This document shows positions 1 to 20,660 of a stretch of 64,000 nt of DNA, in pieces (the first letter of the stretch is position 1; each line of letters starts with the position of its first letter). Origin of the DNA: Timema cristinae (lineage: Eukaryota > Arthropoda > Insecta > Phasmatodea > Timematidae). Where the stretch lies: the NCBI GenBank assembly GCA_039000515.1, contig JBCFYV010000012.1:90773588-90837587 (forward strand), written 5' to 3'. The notes under the pieces are model-generated. The model searched no databases. It saw only the letters and a program-made list of their open reading frames with translations, and was not told where the DNA came from. The translations under genes were made by a program, and so were the position numbers.

Positions 1-172
1 CATCTATTTATTTATTGATATGCTCTAGAGCAGTGGTTCTCAAACTCTGTGCCGCCAAATTTTGATCAATGTGTGAACATCACGTCTCTGCAAATTAAGA
101 TTCCCACCCCTTTGGAACATTAAAATACAAAAATACGGGAAAACCTAGCAAATTCGGATATAAAATGACCCA

Positions 173-414
173 CTTCGGTGGCCACATGGTCTAACGGGCT
201 ACTCTCGCAGTAGACTAGACTGATGCTGACGGGAGATTGAGGTTCGAATCTCGGTTGGGTGTACTGAAGTTTTTTTTTCCAAAATTGCTTTCCACTCTCC
301 CTCCACGCAAATGTGGGTACACTTAATCTAAATATAACCTTCCTAATCCTTAAAATTAACGTAATTATTAAAAAACGTATAGCCCGAACGGGTAGTAATA
401 CGTGGTGCTAAAAA
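173..414 (+). mobile_element. tRNA-derived SINE, family A, full length
   Basis: A tRNA-like head runs from about 173, with an A-box-like stretch near 179-198 and a B box GGTTCGAATC at 241-250. A body containing CTCCCTCCACGCAAATG follows, then the tail CCCGAACGGGTAGTAA and a short A-run. The same order recurs in about a dozen copies in this window. No protein is encoded. Confidence 0.82.
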
Positions 415-450
415 TATCTATGTATACAATGAGAGTCATCTTATCGTTGA

Positions 451-747
451 GTGACCTGGTGGTCTAGGGGAAGGTGTCAGACTTCTGTGCTGGCGGCCGG
501 GGTTCAATCCTCGGTCCCGGCACAAATTTAACTGATTACCAAACCCTTCCTTCACCTCTGACAAGACATCTTGTGAATGTGGGGAATGCCAGGCCTCCAC
601 CGTGGTTCTGATTCCACGTTAAACTGTAGGTCCTTCATTTCATCTCACAATCACCCTACCATTACACATTAGCGTAAGTGCGTATAACCCGAACGGGTAG
701 TAAGACGCGGTGCTAATAATAATAAAATAATAATAATAATAATAATT
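451..747 (+). mobile_element. tRNA-derived SINE, family B, with TAA tail
   Basis: The head begins GTGACCTGGTGGTCTAGGGG and has a B box GGTTCAATCC at 501-510. The body differs from family A, with CTCTGACAAGACATCTTGTG and CAGGCCTCCACCGTGG. The 3' end is the same CCCGAACGGGTAGTAAGACG tail, followed by TAA repeats (about 713-747). A near-identical copy lies at 11234, which shows this is a repeat. Confidence 0.82.
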
Positions 748-1512
748 ACAATAACTAAAAAAATAAGTCATTTAATTAATAAGATTTAATAAAAAATTCT
801 TTTTTTTCGTTTTATTATTACTAAAGTACCAATCTAATATTAACAAAATAACTAAAAACTAAAACAACCTTTAATTTACAAGCTAAATTTCTACATTAAT
901 ATATAAAGGGAATTTGATCTAAATAACACTACAATAATATACACTAAATGGTAATATTTACAAAAGTTTATATTATTGTTACTTAATAAGCTCAAATACA
1001 TAATCTAAAAGTAAAATTATAACAACAATCATCAACAATAATTAACAATGCTGTTAATTATTCTAGCCTGATTAAATTGACTAAGTGTTACTAGGGAATA
1101 TTATCATTATAAATTGAATGTCGGAGGGTATTTAAGATATACAATAAATATACTATTTATCTACAACTATTTGAATATATAGCCACAATGTGAAAATTGT
1201 TTATCTAGCTATTGTACATATCGTTCAGTTCAATAACAAGATCTCAAGGTGAAGCATCCAGCCAGCCTAACAAACGTGTACAATAAAAAAAAATCTACTA
1301 ATGGAAGGACATTTTTGCACTAGTATAAACCGTGAAACTAAATATATATATTGTTCACTATGAGCGTAAGTCAATTACAATATTGTTGATCCTTCTGCTT
1401 CTTTTCTCTGTTACAATAACACAAGCAATGTGGCTACACAAGCAGCACCCGTATCACTAACATTTGAATAAATACTATTGCACATTAATTTTTGACTGTT
1501 GATTGTCTAGAT

Positions 1513-2316
1513 CAGATATTCAATTATCCATGTGGTCCACTCCAAAAAATCATAATATTTGGTGGCCAGACATTTAATTCAATCTTGCAGTAATTTGTAA
1601 AGTTATTAGATTATACTTTTGTAGTTTAAGGGGGGAGTGAAACGTAATTTTATGATGTACAATACAATATTGATATATTTCAGTGAAATTAAAAATAATT
1701 TAAAAGTTAGAATAGGACTAGACCTAGTAAACATGAAAAAGTATAGCATTCAAAATCATTTAAACATAAACAATTGTTATTAAAATATAAAAAGGGAAAA
1801 ATACGATAAGACTAATTACAATCAAATCACTCCGCTATTACTATAAATAACGCGCGAACAATAAGCCAGGCAGATATCAACTGGCGAGACATCGGCTGCT
1901 GTTGAGTGGAGGGGAGAAGATGTGTTGGGCCATTCTCAGCCACTCCGTCACCCAGCCACCTGCATTGTTCAAGGTTAAAAGCAAGAATATGTTATATAGC
2001 TCAGCCATTATGCGGGGGTGCTTGAAGGGATAAAATACCGGCTCTAGAGGGGGGTAGAGGGGTTTGCACACCTCTGGAGGGCAATGCTCCGAACACACAA
2101 TGTTGATGGTGCCAAGGAGTGCAAGGACCTAGTAACACTGGGCTTGCAGCTTCCCACACCACTGATCTGGTCGTTCAAGGTCAGGAGCCTCTACATACCG
2201 TTTGAACTATACGACGCATCCCCAGTGAAATAGTAGTTGGACTTTCAATCTGCGGTCCAATCTGCGGATCCTGGTGGGCCGGACGTGGCCCACGGTCCAC
2301 CAATTGAATGGCCCTG
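1513..2316. mobile_element. Nested non-autonomous hAT-like element (about 0.8 kb)
   Basis: The left end at 1513 reads CAGATATTCAATTATCCATG. The right end, reversed, reads CAGGGCCATTCAATTGGTGG, so the two share the CAG...ATTCAATT core. Flanking 8-mers are GTCTAGAT (1505-1512) and GTTTAGAG (2317-2324), both of the nTnTAGAn type. The GC-rich sequence just inside the right end (GGTGGACCGTGGGCCACG on the minus strand) resembles known hAT subterminal regions. No transposase frame is present. Confidence 0.6.
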
Positions 2317-2823
2317 GTTTAGAGAAGCTTCAATTATTGCACAATATTATTAATCGTCTAGGGGCCACTTAGCACCTAAGATTTCATAGGTGATGTAGAA
2401 AGTCGTCCTGTCATTCGGGATACCTCAGATAGTTGAATAGTGTGCAGAACAAGCCTTTCTCCAGCAGATCACGTAGCAAAGGATGTGTGTTTAAACGTTT
2501 TCTCCATATTCTCCTGTTTAGAAGCAAACATTAGTAGGCTCTTGACTGTATGTAACCTTTAGATTTTATAAATGTAAACTCAAGATTTCAAAAATCTAGA
2601 CTTTATCTTCTACATAATTATAAACTTAGTTTTTTTTATTTAAATCGGTTCATTTTAATGGAGCTAATGATAAAGTTTTGTCGAAAGAAATTGCATTTTT
2701 CTGAAATTGGGAGTTTCCCTTTGAATGTATGCGGCGTGAAATATAGTGTGTTGATGAGGGAGGGGAGAGGAGAGATCGAAGGGTCCCACCATCGTAAAAA
2801 GATTGAGAACCTCTGCTCTAAAA

Positions 2824-4702
2824 AGGCTGTGTGTGTTTTTTTTTTTTTACGACTTTCCGACTTAAAAGCTCCCAACTGTACAAACTGAAAATGCGACGTG
2901 AACAGTGTCCATAAATAGACGAGAGGGAAAACAAAAGCGTTCTGTTGCCGACGCCGTGAAGGCGTCGAGTATAGAAGTGATATTTCATTATTGAAACACA
3001 AAGGGCTATATTGGTTGTGAGTTGAAATCAAACTGTGATAAAGATACTCTTGTGACACCATCTTTCCCAACATAAAATAAAGATACATTTTAAAGTCATG
3101 GCCAAGGCCTGGATTTTTGGGGACAGTTCCAATAATATAACGTTTGTACCCGATATGCCAAATAAATTAATGCAATTTAAAATCAAAATGGATTCAATAA
3201 AGGGGTTTTAATAAAGAAATTGGTTAAAAAGTTTGAATGTCAAATATCGGAACAGTACACATTATCATAATAACGAGTATTTCTCACTTATTCTGACTTA
3301 TTTTTGTAACTTTGGATCGAACTGCGCATAGGTTAGTTCACTTATTTCATGTACCATATCCTCACTTTAATATTATATAATATATATAATATATAATAAT
3401 AATTGTCCAGTAACATTAGTATAAATAAATGGCACGGCATATTCGCACAAACTTTTCATAAAGTGAACGTTTTAAACAAATTTCAAATTGTAATTAATCG
3501 GTTATTTGTAAAATCCCTCAAATTATTTTCACTTTGAAAAACAAAAACATATTCTTATCAATAATTCCCAAATACTTATTTTGAACCTAACTTCTAGACT
3601 ATTTCCGATACATTTCAAATTTTCTAAAAAAATCTATAAAAAACTATATTTAAATTAATTTAAATTAGAAAAGACCATCATTAAAATTAATCATAGAATA
3701 ATACAAAATAAACTTTATATATTATATATATATATATAAATGTGTGTAAATCATGTATATTGTAAAAAAAACTTACTACATAACCATTTGAAACAAAATC
3801 ATTAGAGCTATTTATGAAAAATTTCGAGCTTTCAAAAATTATTTATTAGTTAATCATTACCATCATCCATAAACAAAATTTTGTCCAAAAACCAAGTATA
3901 CAGGGGAAGGTCAAACACTTTTGAAAAATTTGGAACGGAAAAAATCCCTCATAAGAATACTACCCTTAAATTAAGGGCTAGGGTTAATATAAAGAAAAAT
4001 ATTATTAGGTATAGTCATATAAAATCAAGTTTGAACAAAATCTATCAAACCACTTCAGATCTGTGAGCCGGGACAGACAGAATTGTAAAAACCACATTTT
4101 TTTTAGTTCGGGTGCACATAAAACGTAAAGATTCATCATAAACTTGAGGTCATAAATTTTCACGCCTACACTACTTCTATTTAGATGAGTAAAAAAATTA
4201 CTCTAGAAAGTATTATATACTTTTTAAATAGCAAATACTTTCTTCCACTCTCACAAGTAATTTAGAATGATCGCCCCGAAAAGGTTAAGAACAAAAATTG
4301 TTACACGTTCATTACATTTTAAAAGACTTTTTTTAAATTTAATAAGAATTTTATAAATATTAATGGTTATATAAAATAGGCAAATCTATTTAAAACACTT
4401 TAATGTTCCAGCCATTGGAAGGGCCGTACCTTGGTGGAGGAACGGGATAGTTTGCGGGGGTGGGGGGTGGGGGGTTAGACCCTAGCCTCACCTTCTCTCA
4501 GAAATATTATGAATAGTATATTTTCGTATTTCCCCTTCATGCTAAGGCTAGTATATTTTTGGAGTCATTTAAAATCCATAAAATAATCCCAATTATATTT
4601 AAAAACCATTATAAACTAAACCACTTCAAAAGAGATGTTTCAGAAACAAAAATTCTTCGATATATTCTGTTTGGGGACGTCATTTCAAGTAAGTTGCCAC
4701 CT
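2824..4702. other. Intergenic, AT-rich, no gene recognised
   Basis: There are AT-rich stretches, including TA-dinucleotide tracts near 3375-3400 and 3718-3740, with no conserved coding segment. Short open frames here lack any recognisable motif. A GC-rich patch near 4424-4490 is unassigned. Confidence 0.5.
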
Positions 4703-4954
4703 GCTTCGATGGACGTATGTTCTAAGGCGTCACTCTCATGTTAGACTTGACGGCTGACAATAGAAAGATCAGGGCTCGAATCCCGGTCGGTTTTACTGAG
4801 TTTTTTTTTCTTATTGGTTTTCCACGATTCCTCCATGCAAATACGGGTAAACTTCATATGATCATAAATTCAAGCTTCCTCATCTCTAACTCATTAGTGC
4901 AATAGTAAATCTGCATAAAGCCTGAACAGCTAGTAAGACGTGGTGCTAAAAAAA
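4703..4954 (+). mobile_element. tRNA-derived SINE, family A
   Basis: The head CTTCGATGGACGTATGTTCT is followed by the B-box-like GGCTCGAATC, the CTCCATGCAAATACGGG body segment, and the tail CCTGAACAGCTAGTAAGACG ending in GGTGCTAAAA. It is diverged but complete. Confidence 0.72.
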
Positions 4955-6071
4955 TAATTAAACATTAAATCGCCTCCGCCCCCTTTTTTTATCCCACTGC
5001 CCGCACCTCCCCTACACACGCACACATGGTACGGCTATTTTTCTTACGTTTTCTTAAGAGAAGGGATAAGGGCCAGAATTTAATTTTCGTATTCAATTTT
5101 GTATAGTGAAACAAAAACATTTTTAAAAAATCGCAGAAAATATATACAATAATTCTAAAATTTCTTATCACTCGTTTTATTATTAAATAATAATTTATCG
5201 TTTGGTTATCAAACGATTAAAATAATCTAATTTACCAAATAGTAGAAAAAAATACGTAATATAGAGGGGAGTAGTGACGGAAACAATTATGATCCCTTAC
5301 GGGGTAAGAGGGGTTCGAAAATTATGAAAATAATAATAATTTAAGGACGGCCCCGAAATGCGCATCTATCCTCCTTCCTTGATTCCCTCCCAATGCGCGG
5401 GCTGCTTGCCTACTTGTCTGTGACCTTATGCCCTTTCTGGTCGCTGTGGTTGTCTGGACGATGACGCGGCTTCTTTTTTTTTTTCTTTTTTTAAGAGCGT
5501 CCTAGTTTGTTAGGACGAAATGGGAGAGACCCTGTTACCGGAGCCGGTTTCAGTCAAACTGGGGCCCCCTCGGGTCAGGAAGGAAACAGGAACAGACCGG
5601 GCCCGATACTCCGTCTAATGATAATGATTTTCAGACTTGTAATGGTAGTCTTGTGGTTTAATACGTCAGGCTCGCAATAGCTCATATTGAGGCGGCCCCG
5701 AGGTGGTTTGTTAATCTCCCTCTTTCACGCTATAAGCGGGGATTCTTGCTCTAAAACTAACCCTCTTCACCACATTACCTTTGGATTAAGTTTTTTATGC
5801 ACCGTTTCTAATCACTCATCTGGGATATCCACTTATTTTCGATGATGAAAGTAGAATTTTAAGGAAGTGTATCAGCTTTGGTTAAAGGGATACTGGAGAG
5901 TGCTTTTAAAAAACAACTTCATTACACCAGACTGGAATTTGAACCCCAATCGGAAATTCATTCGATTGCGAGAGTGACGCCTGAGACCGTGCAAACACCG
6001 ACGCAGTTATTGAATCGTGCATTAGTAACTATGTTTGTTTTTGTTTTTTGTCGCCGCGTCTCGCTACCCCT
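4955..6071. other. Intergenic, unassigned repeat-like DNA
   Basis: It contains a GC-richer stretch at about 5340-5620 (GTCCTAGTTTGTTAGGACG at 5499-5517 is an imperfect palindrome; CTGGGGCCCCCTCGGG lies near 5560). That stretch looks like part of an older repeat I cannot name. No coding sequence is recognised. Confidence 0.4.
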
Positions 6072-6285
6072 ATGTACGTGTATTAATTACGCTAATGTGT
6101 TGGGCTTGAGGAAGGTTGAATTTAGAGAAAGTGTACCCGCACTTTCGTAGAGGGAGAGAGGTTAACAATCTAGGGAAAAGCCACCCTCTGTACGCCCGAC
6201 CGAGATTCGAACCCCGTCTCCCCGTCGCCGTCAATCCAGTCTTAACACGAAAGTAACGCGTTAGAACATCCGATCAACTAGCGGG
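6072..6285 (-). mobile_element. tRNA-derived SINE, family A, 3' end truncated
   Basis: In reverse it shows the tRNA-like head (from about 6285), a B box GGTTCGAATC-type motif near 6210, the thin AGGGAGAG body complement and the ATGTGTTGG segment. The 3' tail is missing. Confidence 0.65.
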
Positions 6286-6349
6286 TATATATGGTGTTAA
6301 ATATTCTGACGAATAAACAAAATCCTCTCCTCTACTCAGTTTCTTCTTA

Positions 6350-6588
6350 CCCGCTTTATCAGCCGAATCGAATGGGCTAAGGGCATCTCTCTTCTTAGAC
6401 TGGCCTGAATAAGACGGGGAGATTGAGGTTCGAATCCCGGTCGGCTTTACTGTGGGGGTGGGGGTTCCTAAAAGGTTTCTCACTCTTCTTCCACGTAAAT
6501 TCAGGTATGTATAAAAGCTTCCTTCCTACCTCATTAGAGTAATTATCATTTATACGCGTACAGGTAGTCAGACACGGCGATCGATCAT
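6350..6588 (+). mobile_element. tRNA-derived SINE, family A
   Basis: The head CCGCTTTATCAGCCGAATCG continues into the B box GGTTCGAATCCCGGTCGG (near 6428). A body with TTCTTCCACGTAAATTC and a degraded tail with CAGGTAGTCAGACACGGCG follow. It lies just downstream of the opposite-strand copy at 6072-6285. Confidence 0.68.
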
Positions 6589-7353
6589 ACCTGATAGAGA
6601 TGTTAATTGAAAAGCTTACACTACACTATTTTTGGCCTAGTTATGACCAGATAGTTAAATTACTAGGCACCAGTCAATTTTAAACGCTCTTTCGCACACG
6701 AGTATACACCATTCAACAGCTCTCATGAGGAGATGGATCCTCCCATCCGGCGGACTTAAAAGAAACTTAAAAACTAGTGGTTTTTTTGCGTGGGAAATTG
6801 TGCCAAGGCTAGGTAGGCCTTGTATTACAACGAAGGGGCGCGTCTTTATTTCCTGCGGACGTGCTGTACCTAAAAGGGGGACATGCAATTAATGAAAACA
6901 TAAATTAACAAACATTACGTTCTGTCTGATCACTGTTACGGGTGTCTTACCTCGGACAATGGAGCTACGGAGTGCGTAAGGTATCCTCGCTCAGACAAGT
7001 CGATTGTGATATGATCTGCCTTATCGGCACTCACTGTGACGTCATGACCTAGCAATAGATAATTATCGTGACTCTTTAGCTTAGAGAAGAGAATTTTATG
7101 GTAAGACGTTCGGAATGTGTTCGTAAAGGCTTGAATTTTAGTTGGTCTAAAGTAGACCTGATGTTAATGACACATTCAACCACCAAGCACTGTAGTCGAT
7201 ATTTCTAGAAATGGTGTCATTTATTTAATTTGATAATGTTTCTGGTATTAGTTTGCTTTGGATACATTTTACAGATATATAAATCTTAAAATTTGGAATG
7301 TCTAGATTGCATTCATTCCGTTCAAATATAAAAAAACATTTTCTATCTCTTCA
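6589..7353. other. Intergenic, no gene recognised
   Basis: This is mixed-composition DNA with a CRE-type palindrome TGACGTCA at 7037-7044. No conserved reading frame and no recognised repeat family are seen. Confidence 0.4.
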
Positions 7354-7616
7354 CCCGCTTCGGTGGCCGCATAGTCAAAGTCACTGTTCTCGCAGTAGAC
7401 TAGACTTCCGATAACGACAGGAAGATTGAGTTTCGAATCTCGGTCGGGTGTACTTAAGATGTTTATTTAAAAGACTTTTTTCTACTCTCCCTCCACGCAA
7501 ATGTGGGTACACTTCCTACAGATATAGCCTTCCTAATCCATAAAACCATTATCGTAATTATTAGTCTAAATAAGTGTATAACCCGAACAGGTAGTAAGAC
7601 GCAGTGCTAAAAAAAT
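7354..7616 (+). mobile_element. tRNA-derived SINE, family A, full length
   Basis: It has the head CCGCTTCGGTGGCCGCATAG, a B box TTTCGAATCTCGGTCGG, the body CTCCCTCCACGCAAATGTGG and the tail ACCCGAACAGGTAGTAAGAC plus an A-run. This is one of the best-preserved copies and a good reference for the family. Confidence 0.82.
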
Positions 7617-8688
7617 AATCTTATCTCGCGGTTATACATATACATTTTGATATTGATTGCTAGCCCCATTTGTAATTTGATTTACAACGTTTCAAAGATT
7701 CTTTATTTAATTTTGTTGTTTTATTATTTTAAAATATATTATTTAATGATTTAACATAAAAAATACTAATATTGTTTTTTTATCAAAATGATGCAAGATC
7801 AGGATTGAAAGACCAACTCTTGTAAAAGAACTCTAAATGAAGCTTTATTTCTTAGTGTTAAATTTAAAAAAATAGCATAGCAAAAATAATTATATTGATT
7901 GAGCTGCCCAAAACCCTGACGCAAGATAAAGATATGGACATAATTAGTATTCTATAGATCTATACATATTAGTACTACTCTATAAAGAGAAAAAAATACA
8001 CCATACTTCAGAAAATACCTTTACGGCCAACTTGAAAGGTGCAATAGAACCACTATTACATAAATAAATTACGCCTAAAAAGTTTTAATAAATAAAAAAA
8101 GCTAGAAGCTTCACTAGCTGTTTTTTGATCATTTTAACAACCGATCTGAAAAGTTAAAGAAAAAAAAGGCGGAAATAGATCTTAGCTGGCAAAACCGTAA
8201 GCCCCAAAAGTTATCTCTTGATCTTTGCGGGAACATGAGTGACTCTAGCGCTGACAGAGTCACGAGTGTCTAGTAATTGAACCATTGGCGTGACCTTCTT
8301 TCACATCACACTGCCATGCAGCTGTGCGCGCGCATTGTATTTTCTTTGGTTGAGGAGGCTCGTCATGTTTCCTGTTTCATTCAAAGGCGATTTTTTTCTT
8401 CAACACATCGTATTTTCAAGGGGTGTCCTACATGCACTTTCTTAATCTACTAATTATACCGACACACGACTTACGAATAAGCTTAACTTTAGTAGTCATG
8501 ACAGACACAACACCCAGTCTTCCAGACGTATAATTCACCACTGTGAAAGAGGAAGCCCTCATTTTAAAAGCAATAAATATTTGGGCCTCGCCAGAAGTCA
8601 AACATGGAACTTTTTTTTTTTTTTTTTTTTTTTTAAGAGGTAGAGGGATCATTTAAGTGAACCAATTGGTTTTATCAGCACATGACTT
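7617..8688. other. Intergenic with poly-T tract
   Basis: AT-rich DNA with no recognised gene. A run of about 25 T lies at 8610-8634. An unassigned, less AT-rich stretch lies at about 8190-8350. Confidence 0.4.
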
Positions 8689-8845
8689 ATGGTTTTAGGT
8701 ATTAGGAAGGTTATATTTAGAAGAAATGTGCCCGCATTTGCGTGGAAGTAGAGTGGATACATTTTTCTATTATTACTTAAATCGAATCTGGCACCTTTAG
8801 ATCACTAGTCAAACGTGCTACTGACTGAGCTAAGGTGTCGTACCT
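8689..8845 (-). mobile_element. SINE with tRNA-Thr-like head, decayed
   Basis: Read on the minus strand, the head is CTTAGCTCAGTCAGTAGCAC. An anticodon-arm-like hairpin follows, with loop CTAGTGA (anticodon position AGT, which would be Thr), then a decayed T-arm ending GATTCGA. The body complement of family A (GTGGAAGTAGAGTGG at 8742) follows. The resemblance to a tRNA is clear, but the acceptor stem is not closed, so this is a SINE head and not a tRNA gene. Confidence 0.5.
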
Positions 8846-9027
8846 GGTCTAAGAGGTTCGAGCTCAATTCCCGACTGAGGCAAAACATTCTCTAAAATTG
8901 GGTTTGTTCGATCTTACTAAGGAATGGTGGTTGTGTGTTAAATTACACTTGGATAATAGGCCTCTTTAATAAATTTAACAACGTATAGCCTGAATGGGTA
9001 GTAAGACGCAGTGTTAAAAATTAAATC
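8846..9027 (+). mobile_element. SINE fragment with the shared 3' tail
   Basis: It is truncated at the 5' side. A body unlike families A and B ends in the shared tail GCCTGAATGGGTAGTAAGAC and GTGTTAAAAA. It may be a third family using the same tail. Confidence 0.5.
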
Positions 9028-9127
9028 AATAGGCACACAACTTTTAAATGCAAAGTTTCTTCTTATTTTTCAGAAAGTTAAAAAAACATGATTTTAACGA
9101 TTAATTTATAATATTCTATAGAAGGAA

Positions 9128-9285
9128 TGAGAGGGTAACTTAAGAGGAATTGCACCTGCACTAGCGTGAGGGGAGATTGGTAAAGTATTTAGGGGGAAAA
9201 AACCTCGGTAACTCCGGCCAGAATTCAAACCCCCGTTACTGGCAATTCAGCTTTTTGCGAGAATTACACTTCAGATCAGCTTTTC
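9128..9285 (-). mobile_element. tRNA-derived SINE, family A, partial
   Basis: In reverse it holds the head (TGCGAGAATTACACTTCAG complement), a B-box-like motif near 9220 and the body complement with GCACTAGCGTGAGGGGAG. The tail is missing. Confidence 0.55.
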
Positions 9286-9699
9286 CTGATTTTTCGATAT
9301 TCGCGTACCTATTTCAGGGCCATTTACAAACTAACACACCCCTTTCAGTACTTTATTAAAAAATAACGAATCAAATATCTGTTATATAGTAAAGTATAAA
9401 CGGTCTTTCCAAATTTTATAATCTTTTGTGGATTGCTTGGAAATGTATTAAATTGTTTATCAAACTTTCTATTAAATAAAATATTTTACGATCAATGAAA
9501 CCCGGTGAGACGTTTGTGTACCCCCTTAAATCCCTCGCGTACCCCCGGAGGTAAGCGTTCCACAGTTAGGTCGGTCTTTAGCCATAACGACAACCGATGC
9601 GAGTAAAATACAAGTTGATTAAAATATAAGTTTTCACTAACGGAAATTATTTTGGCTAGCGTGGATAGTGAGTGACTCGTGAAATAGTCGGAAGCCCCG

Positions 9700-9840
9700 C
9701 TATCTTCCCGTTATCACAAGACTCACCGTTACACCTCCTGGGGACAAGTCTGTGCAGGCATGCGCACTGAAGACCGTCACATGGTGACGTCACACAGACC
9801 CGTGAGAAACTAGTATACAGTCCCTTCACGGTAACATGGG
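9700..9840 (+). promoter_or_regulatory. Candidate promoter region of SFXN2
   Basis: A GC-richer patch about 0.7 kb upstream of the SFXN2 start codon contains an NRF1-like core GCATGCGCA (9758-9766) and a CRE palindrome TGACGTCA (9785-9792). NRF1 sites are common in promoters of mitochondrial genes in animals. A 5' UTR splice acceptor seems to precede the first coding exon (AG at 10476-10477), so the transcription start should lie upstream. A SINE and the N gap separate this patch from the gene. The role is inferred. Confidence 0.3.
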
Positions 9841-9937
9841 CCAAACAGTTTGTAACGCTGCCAAAAAATAAATGGTAAGAAAGCTATATATACTTAATAT
9901 TTTAGTCTACTGTATTTTGGAATACATGAAAATAATA

Positions 9938-10177
9938 CTTAGCACCGCGTCTTACTACCCATTCGGATTATACACTTAAGTACTAATTACACTAATGGGT
10001 TAGGAATTTTGAAGGTTGAATATAGAGAAAGTGAACCCTTATTTGTGTGGAGGGAGAGTGGAAAACCATTTAGGAAAAAAAAGTTACCCAAGTGAGACTC
10101 GAATCTCGTCTTCCCGTCCTCGGCAGTCTAGCTCAACACGAAACTAGTGCGTTAGCTAACTACGCCACCAAGGCGGG
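9938..10177 (-). mobile_element. tRNA-derived SINE, family A, full length
   Basis: The complement of the shared tail opens it (AGCACCGCGTCTTACTACCC at about 9940). The body complement GGAGGGAGAGTGG, a B-box complement near 10085-10105 and the tRNA-like head ending ACTACGCCACCAAGGCGGG follow. It lies just left of the assembly gap. Confidence 0.8.
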
Positions 10178-10202
10178 TCACATGAAAATAAATAATTTGT
10201 GT

Positions 10203-10302
10203 NNNNNNNNNNNNNNNNNNNNNNNNNNNNNNNNNNNNNNNNNNNNNNNNNNNNNNNNNNNNNNNNNNNNNNNNNNNNNNNNNNNNNNNNNNNNNNNNNN
10301 NN
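10203..10302. other. Scaffold gap (100 N)
   Basis: Exactly 100 undetermined bases, the usual placeholder for a join of unknown size. It lies between the candidate promoter and the first coding exon of SFXN2, so a 5' UTR exon may be missing. Confidence 0.98.
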
Positions 10303-10490
10303 TCATTGTTTGACCTTGTTGTTGAGCTAGGACGTGTTATAGCTCTGAAAAATGAAGGCATGTCACATAGTCAAAAGAAATGTAGACTAAAGCTAATTGC
10401 TTAAGGAAAATACTCTCTAACACAATTTCACTTTTATGTAAGGGCTAATAGTTGCTGTTTCTTGTTGTTTACTGCAGGTTGTTAAGAGAT

Positions 10491-19555
<9,065 letters not shown>

Positions 19556-20304
19556 CATTCAGTCTTTATAACACGTCACTTAACAACCAGCCTTCCATAT
19601 TTATATTTAGAAATGTGCTTTGACAATTTTGGAAACATCATGTTCTCTCGTTAATCTCCTCTCTGAGGAATGGGATTAAGGTAGTGGGGTGGATTTACTT
19701 AATTAAGAGTATCCACTTTCTCGCTTCATTTCCATTTCATTTATTTTTATTTACATTCATTTCCCCCCCTCTTGTTACCATACCAGTATAGTTAAATGAT
19801 AGCTAAACTTTGTTTTATGCATTTAAAGACATCAATCTTTGTCTGTTAATATATTGTTTTACAGTTTAATACTTACACTATAGTTTATATCTTAAATTAG
19901 TTAACCAAATATTTTATTTTTGGATTGAGATCTGATACTCAAAACTGTCATTTTTATGTTCTCATTTAGAGAAAGTATTTTAATTGTAACTTTTTTACTT
20001 CAAGACTATAATTTTTTTTATGTGTCTCTGAATTTAAAAAAAAAGAGTGGGTTTTACATTTATCTGTGCATGTTTGTCCCTTGGTCATGACTCGAGACAA
20101 AATCGTAATTTTAATTTTCATATGAAAATTAAAAGTAAATTATTGATTAGGCTTACACATTTTTGAAAACTCAACATTTTTTGAAAATTGCTTTAACAAT
20201 TTTATTCAAAATGGCTATCTGGGGAGTATACTTGTTTTCTGGAAAGCTCTTTATTTTAGGGTTGTTTACTGATGACTAATTTTTGAAAATATGAATTTTT
20301 TTCT
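19556..20304 (+). other. SFXN2 3' flank, probable 3' UTR
   Basis: AT-rich sequence follows the stop codon. No AATAAA is obvious in the first few hundred bases, so the transcript end cannot be placed. Confidence 0.35.
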
Positions 20305-20660
20305 AGAGATGGGTTGAATCCTCTCTTTCTCAATTCAGAATCTTACTCCTTTTTTTTTTTTTTTTTTTTTTTTTAAATCTTGTATTTAAATTCGAATCCT
20401 TGAATCTTTAAAAATATACAATTTTAGTATAGCTAAAATATTTAAAATTGAAGTTTGAAAAACACATTAATGGCTTAGTACTACTAACAAATGTCATATA
20501 TATTAAGTTATATTGAGTTTATTAATTATATTAATACAATTTTATCCTTAATAATTGTGATTTAAAGGCAAGGGCTTCATTGTTGCATTTGATATGTTTT
20601 TTGAGATTTTTACAAATCTCGAAACTCTTGAATACAATGGAATTTGAGCGTCCCATCTTT
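20305..20660. repeat. MITE-like element with AGAGATGGG ends
   Basis: The left end AGAGATGGGTTGAATCC pairs with the right end, which in reverse is AAAGATGGGACGCTC. The interior has GAATCCTTGAATC motifs and a poly-T tract at 20349-20374. It is related to the element at 17084-17735. Confidence 0.5.

Larger units (their letters stand above)
31..2815. mobile_element. hAT-type DNA transposon, decayed, with nested insertions
   Basis: The left end at 31 reads CAGTGGTTCTCAAACT. The right end (2800-2815), read in reverse, is CAGAGGTTCTCAATC, giving a terminal inverted repeat with about 13 of 16 matches. The flanking 8-mers are CTCTAGAG (23-30) and CTCTAAAA (2816-2823). The first fits the nTCTAGAn target-site pattern known for hAT elements, and the second matches it at 6 of 8 positions. 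No transposase is readable inside. Two SINEs (173-414, 451-747) and a second hAT element (1513-2316) sit within it, so it is an old insertion. The ends are seen directly; superfamily assignment rests on end sequence and target-site form. Confidence 0.7.

Noticed and set aside
2636..3088. 150-codon minus-strand frame as a gene
   Set aside because: It crosses the right end of the hAT element, has no conserved motif, and is within chance length for AT-rich DNA.
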